A stretch of DNA of 18,034 nt, from the NCBI GenBank assembly GCA_017643965.1, contig JAEPMM010000019.1:1-18034 (forward strand), given 5' to 3'. Shown piece by piece: positions 7,789 through 14,270 of the stretch; position 1 is the stretch's first letter, and each line of letters opens with the position of its first letter. A model generated the notes under the pieces. That model saw only the letters and a list, made by a program, of their open reading frames with translations, was not told where the DNA came from and ran no database searches. Made by a program: the position numbers and the translations under genes. This stretch comes from Marinobacter sp. GTDB taxonomy: Bacteria > Pseudomonadota > Gammaproteobacteria > Pseudomonadales > Oleiphilaceae.

Positions 7789-8694
7789 TTAACCTCTCCC
7801 TTTGGTGCGGGTCTTCCAGGGCTGCTGGTTCTTCTCGATCCAGCTCACAATCATGCCGGCCACGTTCTTGCCGGTGGCGTTCTCGATACCTTCCAGGCCC
7901 GGCGAAGAGTTCACCTCCATCACCAGCGGGCCGCGACTGGAGCGCAGCAGGTCCACCCCCGCAACGTTCAGTCCCATCGCTTTTGCCGCTGTGATGGCGG
8001 TGCGACGCTCCTCCGGGGTAATGCGGACCAGCGAGGCCGTGCCGCCCCGATGCAGGTTGGACCGGAACTCGCCCTCTCCACCCTGGCGCTTCATGGCCGC
8101 GATCACCTTGTCGCCGATGACGAAACAACGGATGTCCGCACCACCGGCCTCCTTGATAAACTCCTGCACCAGAATGTCCGCCTTCAGCCCCATGAACGCT
8201 TCGATCACGCTTTCGGCGGCCTTACGGGTCTCTGCCAGCACCACTCCGATACCCTGGGTGCCTTGCAGCAGCTTGATCACCACCGGCGCGCCACCGACCA
8301 TTTTCAGCAACTCCGGCACGTTGTCCGGCTTGTTGGCAAACCCGGTCACCGGCATGCCCACGCCTTTGCGGGCCAGCAGCTGGAGGGAACGCAGCTTGTC
8401 GCGGGAGCGGGTAATCGCCACGGATTCGTTGACGGGAAACACACCCATCATCTCGAACTGTCGCAACACCGCCGTGCCGTAGAAGGTGACCGAGGCACCG
8501 ATCCGCGGCACCACCACATCAAAATTCTCCAGCACCTCTTCATGGTAATGAATCAGCGGGTTGGACGAGGTGATGTTCATGGAGCAGTGCAGGCAGTCAA
8601 TCACGCGCACTTCGTGGCCACGGTTGACCCCCTCCTCGACCAGGCGGCGGGTGGAGTAAAGGTGACGGTTGCGCGACAGGATCGCAATTTTCAT
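7789..8694 (-). CDS. rimK: RimK, ATP-dependent glutamate ligase
   Basis: The 301-residue ATP-grasp protein matches E. coli RimK (300 residues) closely. Characterised RimK adds glutamates to the C-terminus of ribosomal protein S6 and can make poly-alpha-glutamate. Visible landmarks are VVVPRIGASVTFYGTAVLRQFE (about 61-82), the glycine-rich ATP loop KLLQGTQGIGVVLAET, the DIRCFVIGDKVIAAMKRQ segment, RSNLHRGG, and the metal-binding EVNSSPGLEGIE. The ATG overlaps the TGA of the upstream protease gene in a TCAT/ATGA 4-bp overlap, and AAGGA lies 7 nt upstream, so translation is probably coupled. The aspartoacylase-like gene follows after 1 nt. All expected ATP-grasp motifs seem present. The target protein (S6 or other) cannot be seen in this window. 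Confidence 0.95.
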   Translation of the reverse strand: MKIAILSRNRHLYSTRRLVEEGVNRGHEVRVIDCLHCSMNITSSNPLIHYHEEVLENFDVVVPRIGASVTFYGTAVLRQFEMMGVFPVNESVAITRSRDKLRSLQLLARKGVGMPVTGFANKPDNVPELLKMVGGAPVVIKLLQGTQGIGVVLAETRKAAESVIEAFMGLKADILVQEFIKEAGGADIRCFVIGDKVIAAMKRQGGEGEFRSNLHRGGTASLVRITPEERRTAITAAKAMGLNVAGVDLLRSSRGPLVMEVNSSPGLEGIENATGKNVAGMIVSWIEKNQQPWKTRTKGRG

Positions 8695-9188
8695 TTGGTA
8701 GTCCTTAGGGCCGGCTCGCCGGCGAGATAGGAAGCTTCGGGATACACCAGGGAGCGCCCTGCCATGGCAGTGCGCCCCAGCAACATCCGGAATCGCATGG
8801 AATCCCGGTTGGTCAACGTCATTTCAATGGGCCACACGGCTTCACCGATCACCAGCCGGGTTTCAATCACCAGGCGCAACTCACGATGACCGCCGGAATC
8901 CGACACATCGCGCTCATCCAGCACCGCCGCATCACACTCCACCACGTGATGGAGATCGTTCTGCACCGGGTGCACCCAGAACCGCACGCGACGCTCACCG
9001 TCCAGGGTGTAGGGCTCAGTGCGAAAGGTGTGCAGGCATGAGGTACGCGCCCCTGTGTCCACCTTGGCCTTGACCCTGCCAATGTCCAGATCCGGCAATG
9101 CCACCCATTCCCGCCAGCCAAGGTTGATCTTGCCCTCCAGCGTCGGGTAGGTGGATGGCTTTGCTGGCTTATCCGTTTTCGTTGGCAT
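8691..9188 (-). CDS. RimB-like/DUF785 retropepsin-like protease
   Basis: The 165-residue protein belongs to the family annotated as putative ATP-dependent zinc protease (DUF785; RimB in the Pseudomonas rimABK system). The sequence shows a retropepsin-type active-site motif, KVDTGARTS, with Asp44-Thr45-Gly46-Ala47, and a hydrophobic-Gly segment, MRFRMLLGRTAM, typical of the C-terminal half of a retropepsin monomer. No zinc-binding HExxH motif is visible, so an aspartic mechanism fits better than the database name. In Pseudomonas, RimB works with RimK in S6 modification. The ATG at 9188 is chosen over one at 9263 because AAGGA lies 8 nt upstream and homologues begin near here. It overlaps mscS by 20 bp and rimK by 4 bp. 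Whether it trims RimK products here is inferred. Confidence 0.88.
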   Translation of the reverse strand: MPTKTDKPAKPSTYPTLEGKINLGWREWVALPDLDIGRVKAKVDTGARTSCLHTFRTEPYTLDGERRVRFWVHPVQNDLHHVVECDAAVLDERDVSDSGGHRELRLVIETRLVIGEAVWPIEMTLTNRDSMRFRMLLGRTAMAGRSLVYPEASYLAGEPALRTTK

Positions 9189-10056
9189 CCGGCAGTTCCT
9201 TTTCGGTAGAGCTTTGCGGCCGAAGCAGTTCGACCCTGAATGGTGCGGAATGGCTTCCGGCATAAATACTGGTGTGGGGGAAAGGAATCTCGATGCCTTT
9301 CTGATCCAGCATTTTCTTGATGTCCACCATCATATTGCTGCGCCCCTCGAGAATACGCTCTCTCGGGACCCAGAACGAGAACTGCAAATCCACCGAAGAG
9401 GGTCCGAACGACGTCACCAGCACAAAGGGCCGCGGCTCCTCCAGACAGGCCGGATTGCGCTCGGCCAGTTCCAGAAGCAGTTTCTCGACTTTTTCCACAT
9501 CTTCAGCGTAGGCAATCCCCACGGTCAGGTCGAGACGTCGAATCGGGAAGCGGGAACGGTTCACCACCGGCGTCTTGATCAGAGTTTCGTTGGGAATCCG
9601 TACATAAAGGTTGTCGGTGGTGCGCAATTTCACACTAAGCATATCAATGCCAATGACTTCCCCTAACGTGGTCTCAACCTCGATAAAGTCGCCGATCTCG
9701 AACGGCCGCTCCACCAGCAGGAACAACCCGCTGATCATGTTCGAGGCTGAGGTCTGGGATGCAAAGCCGATGGCCACTGTCAGGATACCGGCTGCGCCGA
9801 GCACCACGTCCAGTGAAAAACCGGCCTCCCGCAAAGCGGCCATGGCGAAGACCGCCACCACCACATAGAACACCAGGCGCCGGAACATTACCGTATGGTG
9901 GCGCGATGCCCGCGCCTGCATGACCCGCGACAGGCTGCGGGCGGCAAACGACCCGAGAATAATGCCCAGAACCAACAGAAATGCGGCGCTCAACCACTGC
10001 ATCCACGGCAAGGCACTGGCGGCCTGAATCAGGCTGTTTTCGATGGTCTCAATCAA
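9169..10056 (-). CDS. MscS-family mechanosensitive ion channel
   Basis: The 295-residue protein is close in length to E. coli MscS (286). Three hydrophobic segments lie at about residues 17-38, 56-80 and 86-115. The third runs through VLGAAGILTVAIGFASQTSASNMISGLFLLVERPFEIGDFIEV, the TM3 pore helix and the start of the beta domain. The cytoplasmic part has LRTTDNLYVRIPNETLIKTPVVNRSR, typical of MscS. Such channels open under membrane tension to release solutes after hypo-osmotic shock. The start is a TTG at 10056, supported by GGAG 8 nt upstream; the next in-frame ATG is at residue 19, inside TM1. The gene follows the unknown protein by 29 bp and overlaps the RimB-like gene by 20 bp. The channel's link to RimK is positional only. 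Confidence 0.93.
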   Translation of the reverse strand: MIETIENSLIQAASALPWMQWLSAAFLLVLGIILGSFAARSLSRVMQARASRHHTVMFRRLVFYVVVAVFAMAALREAGFSLDVVLGAAGILTVAIGFASQTSASNMISGLFLLVERPFEIGDFIEVETTLGEVIGIDMLSVKLRTTDNLYVRIPNETLIKTPVVNRSRFPIRRLDLTVGIAYAEDVEKVEKLLLELAERNPACLEEPRPFVLVTSFGPSSVDLQFSFWVPRERILEGRSNMMVDIKKMLDQKGIEIPFPHTSIYAGSHSAPFRVELLRPQSSTEKELPDANENG

Positions 10057-10085
10057 ACTACGGGCTCCGTTGTCCGCCGCTTCCG

Positions 10086-10904
10086 TTAACCGAACATCCG
10101 ATCGAATGCCCGCACCAGCCTGCCGCGACTGCTTGTCTCACGCGCCGGTGTTATCAGCCGGCAGTCACCGGCCGCCTTGAACAGGGTCTGGTCCACGTTC
10201 AGGCTGGCCGAATTCATGTCGGTCTCGCAGACCACGGTTACGCCCGGTGTCCAGAGCTGACCTTTATCATTCATGTGAAGCGACAACAGCGGCGTTGGCA
10301 GGCTGAATCGCTCCAGCAACAGCGGTTCGGTGCGGCGGTTCATGATGGTGACGGGCGTCACCGCCCGCCAGGGTCGCTTCGGCACCGCCTCCAGCACCAG
10401 ACGCGCGTAACTGGGGGCGGAGTAGCACAACTCGCCCTCCATGGTATTTTTGCCCACCCAGGTCTGGGAAGGCTCCGCCAGCGCCAGCTCCGTCAATTGC
10501 GTGCGATGAGCGCCGACGCAAATGCGCAACCACACCACCGTGCCCACGTAAATAACGCACGTCCCGCCCGCGGGGATGGTCAAAGGTTGGTAAGGGCGAA
10601 TCACCGTCGGCAAGCCTGCCAACGCGGGCAGGAACACCACCTCATTGCTGTCATCGGGCCGGACGAATCGCTGCAGGGGCACATCACTGCCAGGCAAGAC
10701 ATGGCTGGTCTGCTCGGTCCAGCGCATGGGATCGACCGCCGGTGCCGAGGTTGCGGCACGAATTTGCCATTCCAGATCCAGCCGGGTCACCCAGAGACGC
10801 GTATGACTGAGTTCGTGAAACTGTGTCTGCCCGGACTCCAGGGTATAGGCCTGCCCCCAGACTCCATCCCGCGGCAGCGCGGGCTCCTCATTCTTGTCGA
10901 CCAT
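10086..10904 (-). CDS. Uncharacterised protein, possibly DUF432 family
   Basis: The 272-residue protein heads the minus-strand cluster and is not confidently recognised. It may belong to DUF432, which I recall next to MscS-type channels, but this is a tentative memory and needs a profile search. The visible segments are mostly short beta-like strands: VVFLPALAGLPTVIRPYQPLTIPAGGTCVIYVGTVVWLRICVG, YSAPSYARLVLEAVPKRPWRAVTPVTIMNRRTEPLLLERFSLPTP. No signal peptide is evident, and a hydrophobic TCVIYVGTVVWLRICVG stretch is too mixed to call a membrane helix. The pattern resembles an immunoglobulin-like or jelly-roll fold. The ATG at 10904 has only a weak GGGAC upstream. The 29-bp gap to mscS suggests co-transcription and perhaps a channel-associated role. 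No catalytic motif was seen. Confidence 0.82.
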   Translation of the reverse strand: MVDKNEEPALPRDGVWGQAYTLESGQTQFHELSHTRLWVTRLDLEWQIRAATSAPAVDPMRWTEQTSHVLPGSDVPLQRFVRPDDSNEVVFLPALAGLPTVIRPYQPLTIPAGGTCVIYVGTVVWLRICVGAHRTQLTELALAEPSQTWVGKNTMEGELCYSAPSYARLVLEAVPKRPWRAVTPVTIMNRRTEPLLLERFSLPTPLLSLHMNDKGQLWTPGVTVVCETDMNSASLNVDQTLFKAAGDCRLITPARETSSRGRLVRAFDRMFG

Positions 10905-10920
10905 TTGCGTCCCGAACGTT

Positions 10921-10948
10921 CTGACGGTAAAACAGTTTTAACTATAAT
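10921..10948 (+). promoter_or_regulatory. Candidate sigma70 promoter for phrB
   Basis: CTGACG at 10921-10926 (4 of 6 to TTGACA) and a perfect TATAAT at 10943-10948 are separated by 16 nt. Transcription would start near 10955, giving a leader of about 97 nt before the phrB ATG at 11052. The same AT-rich patch holds TATAGT on the minus strand (10941-10946), which could serve the divergent cluster, but no good minus -35 was found. Prediction from consensus only. Confidence 0.5.
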
Positions 10949-11051
10949 CCAATCAATGCTTTCCAGCGAATATCCCGGTTGATGAATTTACCGCCCGGGG
11001 CGTGGTAATTACCCTTACGGTGCCCGCCCGGTGCTCTGCCAAGGAAGCTCA

Positions 11052-12452
11052 ATGACCCAACTCGTCTGGTTCCGCAACGACCTCCGCCTCGCCGACAACG
11101 CCGCTCTCACCGCGGCCTGTAAGGCCGGGGGGCCGGTACTGGCGTGCTTTATCGTGACGCCGGAACAGTGGCAGGAACACGACTGGTCGCCGGCACGGGT
11201 CCACTTCACCCTGGCCCACGCCAACAGCCTGGCCCGGGAACTGGCCAGGCTCGGCATCCCCCTGAGCTTTCTGGAAGCCCGGCGCTTCAGCGACAGCATT
11301 GACGCCCTGGCCGAGTATTGCCGCGAGCACAACGTCGGAGCTGTGCATTTCAACGAGGAGTACGGCATCAACGAACGCCGGCGTGACAAGAACGTACGGG
11401 AACAACTGGCGACCAGTCAGATTCAGGTCAACAAATACCGCGACCAGACCGTGGCGCCGGTTGGCACCATCCTGACCCAGCAGCAGGAACCCTATTCGGT
11501 ATTCACACCCTTCTCCCGCCGCTGGCGCAGCTGGATCGATGAAACCCAACCCACCCTGTTCGCAGCCCCCTCGCCCCGGGGTGACGCGCTCAAGCCTCAA
11601 CAATACGAACGCATCCCGGCCGGCTTCGAAAATGCACCACCAGCGCTTGTGGCAACCGGTGAACACGCCGCGCACGACCAGCTCGAAGCGTTTCTCAACG
11701 AGCGTGGCGGCAACTACCGGGACGATCGCGACTTTCCGGCCATCGACGGCACCAGCCAGCTGTCCCCTTACCTGGCCGCCGGCATCCTGTCCGGCCGCCA
11801 ATGCCTGATCACAGCCCGCCAGGCCCAGGGCGCCGGCGGCAACCAGGAGGGCCTGAGCACCTGGGTCAACGAAATCGCGTGGCGTGACTTCTACATCCAC
11901 ATCCTCTACCACTACCCCCGCGTCAGCATGCACCGGGCCTTCAAACCCGAAACCGAACAGCTGGCCTGGAACACCCCCGGCGAGCACTTCGAGGCCTGGA
12001 AAACCGGCCACACCGGCATCCCCATCGTCGATGCCGCCATGCGCCAGCTCAACCAGACCGGCTGGATGCACAACCGCCTGCGCATGATCACCGCCATGTT
12101 CCTGACCAAGAACCTGTTCATCGACTGGCGCCTGGGTGAAGCCTACTTCATGTCAAGACTGGTCGACGGCTTCCTCGCCTCCAACAACGGCGGCTGGCAA
12201 TGGAGCGCGTCCACCGGCACCGACGCCGCCCCCTATTTCCGGGTCTTCAACCCGGTGACACAGAGTGAGCGATTTGATCCGAAAGGCGAGTTCATCCGGC
12301 ACTGGGTGCCGGAATTGCAGCAACTGGACAACAAACGCATCCACGATCCCGGCAAAGGCGGGGTGATTCCGAAAGGGTATCCACGGCCGATTGTGGACCT
12401 GAAAGAGAGCCGAAAAGAGGCTATCGCCAAGTTTCAGGCGCTGAAGGACTGA
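11052..12452 (+). CDS. phrB: Deoxyribodipyrimidine photolyase (class I CPD type)
   Basis: The 466-residue protein repairs cyclobutane pyrimidine dimers using light and FAD. The N-terminal antenna domain opens with LVWFRNDLRLADNAAL. The FAD-binding C-terminal half shows STWVNEIAWRDFYIHIL, TGIPIVDAAMRQLNQTGWMHNRLRMITAMFLTKNLFIDWR, and NNGGWQWSASTGTDAAPYFRVFNP, the strongest photolyase signature. Conserved Trp residues in these blocks fit the electron-transfer chain. Its length is close to E. coli PhrB (472). The ATG at 11052 is chosen over a GTG at 11031 because AAGGA precedes it and homologues start with the WFRNDLRL block. It is transcribed divergently from the MscS-RimK cluster, with a candidate promoter at 10921-10948. 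Cryptochrome is less likely given these repair-type motifs. Confidence 0.96.
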   Translation: MTQLVWFRNDLRLADNAALTAACKAGGPVLACFIVTPEQWQEHDWSPARVHFTLAHANSLARELARLGIPLSFLEARRFSDSIDALAEYCREHNVGAVHFNEEYGINERRRDKNVREQLATSQIQVNKYRDQTVAPVGTILTQQQEPYSVFTPFSRRWRSWIDETQPTLFAAPSPRGDALKPQQYERIPAGFENAPPALVATGEHAAHDQLEAFLNERGGNYRDDRDFPAIDGTSQLSPYLAAGILSGRQCLITARQAQGAGGNQEGLSTWVNEIAWRDFYIHILYHYPRVSMHRAFKPETEQLAWNTPGEHFEAWKTGHTGIPIVDAAMRQLNQTGWMHNRLRMITAMFLTKNLFIDWRLGEAYFMSRLVDGFLASNNGGWQWSASTGTDAAPYFRVFNPVTQSERFDPKGEFIRHWVPELQQLDNKRIHDPGKGGVIPKGYPRPIVDLKESRKEAIAKFQALKD

Positions 12453-12469
12453 CACTGAAGTCGAGAGGA

Positions 12470-12574
12470 GCCGTCAGCCAGCGGCTGTCCAAAACCCTGC
12501 GGAGCCATGGATGGCGGAGCGGAGCCTACAGGGACGTATTCACGGCGTGTTTTGGACAGGCGCTGGCTGACGGC
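12470..12574. repeat. 105-bp inverted-repeat element (REP/MITE-like)
   Basis: Arms of 26 nt at 12470-12495 and 12549-12574 are reverse complements at 25 of 26 positions; the single mismatch is at 12484. They begin GCCGTCAGCC and end GTCCAAAAC on the left. The 53-nt core contains a GCCATGGATGGC palindrome (12504-12515) and repeated GGAGC motifs. The core resembles intergenic repeats I recall from Marinobacter, Alcanivorax and Pseudomonas genomes, but copy number cannot be tested here. It fills most of the gap between the convergent phrB and moeB genes and could act as a bidirectional terminator. No transposase is encoded. Confidence 0.8.
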
Positions 12575-12599
12575 GACGGCCTGCTCCAGAGTTGAAGCC

Positions 12600-13349
12600 T
12601 CAGTGGCCAGAACAAACAGGGCACCCGGGATCACGGGCCAGCTTCATCTCCCGCCACTCCATCCGCCAGGCATCCAGAATCAGCAACCGCCCCACCAACG
12701 GCCGCCCCACCCCGGAGATCACCTTGACCGCCTCCATCGCCTGACTGGCCCCGATCATCCCCACCAACGGCCCGATCACACCGGCCTCCGAACAGGACAG
12801 ATCCTCATTGCCCTGCTCCGGATACAGACAGTGATAGCAGGGACTCTCCGGATTGCGGGCATCGTAAACTGAGAGCTGCCCCTCACCACGAATCGCGGCA
12901 CCAGACACCAGCGGCACCCTGGCGGCAACGCAGGCCCGGTTCAGGGCAAAACGGGTGGCGAAGTTATCCGTGCAGTCCAGTACCAGGTTCGCCTCGCTCA
13001 CCTGATGGACCAATTCTTCACTTTCCAGGCGCCGGGCAACAACCGCCACCGACACCAGCGGATTGATCCGGCGCACGCGATCCGCCAGGCTCTCGGCCTT
13101 ACCGGACCCAAGCTGATCGTGACTGAAGGCCACCTGGCGCTGCAGGTTGGCCAGCTCGATGGCGTCATCGTCCACCAACGTGAGATGACCCACGCCCGCG
13201 GCACCCAGGTACAGGGCTACCGGGCAACCCAGCCCGCCGGCACCCACCACCAGGACGCGGGCAGATTTCAGCTTTTCCTGACCGGCAACGTCAAACGCCG
13301 GCATAAGAATCTGCCGGCTGTAACGCATCAGTTCTTCATCGCTGAGCAT
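12600..13349 (-). CDS. moeB: MoeB/ThiF-family sulfur-carrier adenylyltransferase
   Basis: The 249-residue E1-like enzyme adenylates the C-terminus of a ubiquitin-like sulfur carrier, MoaD in molybdopterin synthesis or ThiS in thiamine synthesis. It begins with the family start LSDEELMRYSRQILMPAFDVAGQEKL. The nucleotide-binding block VLVVGAGGLGCPVALYLGAAGVGHLTLVDDDAIELANLQRQ spans about 32-72. Zinc-binding CxxC pairs are seen as CYHC and CPVC near the C-terminus. Its length matches E. coli MoeB (249). AGAGG about 8 nt before the ATG supports the start. It is the last gene of the hemA-prfA-prmC-moeB cluster, a common gammaproteobacterial order. MoeB is preferred by context and length, but ThiF function cannot be excluded. 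Confidence 0.92.
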   Translation of the reverse strand: MLSDEELMRYSRQILMPAFDVAGQEKLKSARVLVVGAGGLGCPVALYLGAAGVGHLTLVDDDAIELANLQRQVAFSHDQLGSGKAESLADRVRRINPLVSVAVVARRLESEELVHQVSEANLVLDCTDNFATRFALNRACVAARVPLVSGAAIRGEGQLSVYDARNPESPCYHCLYPEQGNEDLSCSEAGVIGPLVGMIGASQAMEAVKVISGVGRPLVGRLLILDAWRMEWREMKLARDPGCPVCSGH

Positions 13350-13375
13350 CGACCACCTCTATAAGCTAAAAATAC

Positions 13376-13391
13376 GGGTTTTCTGAAACCC
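13376..13391 (-). terminator. Weak terminator/attenuator-like hairpin between prmC and moeB
   Basis: GGGTTT (13376-13381) and AAACCC (13386-13391) form a 6-bp stem with a 4-nt loop. Read on the minus strand, the hairpin is followed after GTA by a TTTTT run near 13368-13372. It lies in the 72-bp gap before moeB, so it could reduce rather than end read-through into that gene. The stem is short and the call is tentative. Confidence 0.35.
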
Positions 13392-13421
13392 CGACGAACC
13401 CTGACCCGGCGTCATCCGCGA

Positions 13422-14270
13422 TCAGACCCGGCCCGGCCACTGCCCCAGCGTCAGCCGGTCACGCTGACCATAGTCCCTTCGCGTCTCGACGGCAGCCAGC
13501 CCCGCTTGCAGAAACAGATCCCGTACCGCCTCGCCCTGATCGTAGCCGTGCTCGATGACCAGCCAGCCGCTATCATTCAGCCACTCCGGGCTGGCCGCGA
13601 CAATGGTGCGGATATCATCCAGACCATCATCACCGGCAACCAGCGCCGTCGCCGGCTCAAACCGCACATCCCCCTCACCCAGATGATGATCACTGCTGGC
13701 AATGTACGGAGGATTGGACACGATCAGGTCAAAGCGCCCCGGCGGCAGACTCTCGAACCAGTGGCTCAATACCACGGAGACCGACAAGCCCAGGCGCCCG
13801 GCGTTGTCAGTGGCAAGCTCGACCGCGGCCGCCACCGCATCGCACGCCAGTACCTGCCAGCCCGGGCGTTCACTGGCCAGCGCCAGTGCGATAGCGCCGG
13901 TTCCTGTCCCCAGGTCCAGCACCCGTGCAGATGGCGGGAGCGACAACCCCAGCGCAGCCTCCACCAGGCATTCGGTGTCCGGGCGGGGAATCAGAGTGGA
14001 GGCATTGACCTTCAGGGGCAGCGACCAGAACTCCTGCTCGCCCAGCAGGTGGGCCACCGGATGGCCGCAGGCTCGCTGGTGCACCAGCGCCTCAAAGCGC
14101 CGGGCCTCGATCGCCGGCACCTGTCACTCCGGCCAGGCCCGAAAGCCGGTACGGGACAGCCCGGTTACGTAACTCAGCAGCAGCTCCGCATCCAGTCGCG
14201 GAGATTCTCCGGCAATGGCCACGGTCGCCTTGCGGAGCAAAGCGTCACAGGTGAGCGATGGCTCACTCAT
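13422..14270 (-). pseudogene. prmC: prmC (release-factor glutamine methyltransferase) with in-frame TGA
   Basis: PrmC methylates the GGQ glutamine of release factors 1 and 2 with SAM. Both parts of the gene are in one frame. Residues 1-48, starting MSEPSLTCDALL, run through SPRLDAELLLSYVTGLSRTGFRAWPE. A TGA at 14126-14124 takes codon 49, then the frame continues QVPAIEARRFEALVHQR. Downstream are LIPRPDTECLVE, the SAM motif LDLGTGTGA (GTGTG at about 121-125) and the catalytic NPPY at about 186-189. Except for the TGA, the sequence fits full-length PrmC (282 codons versus 277 residues in E. coli). The stop would remove the N-terminal release-factor-binding domain from any restart product; GTG at 14120 with GGAG 6 nt upstream could restart. 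The start overlaps prfA by 8 bp. It may be a sequencing error, nonsense mutation or regulated read-through. Confidence 0.85.

Noticed and set aside
7681..8730. 349-codon plus-strand open frame across rimK
   Set aside because: It is a shadow of rimK and the aspartoacylase-like gene, with low-complexity composition and no recognisable domain.
10982..11008. Eight-codon leader peptide (MNLPPGAW) upstream of phrB
   Set aside because: There is no ribosome binding site and no attenuator structure or regulatory codon run, so it is likely chance.
14121..14129. Selenocysteine or recoded TGA in prmC
   Set aside because: PrmC has no known catalytic Cys/Sec at this position, and no SECIS-like hairpin was recognised just after the TGA; other genes here use TGA as a normal stop.
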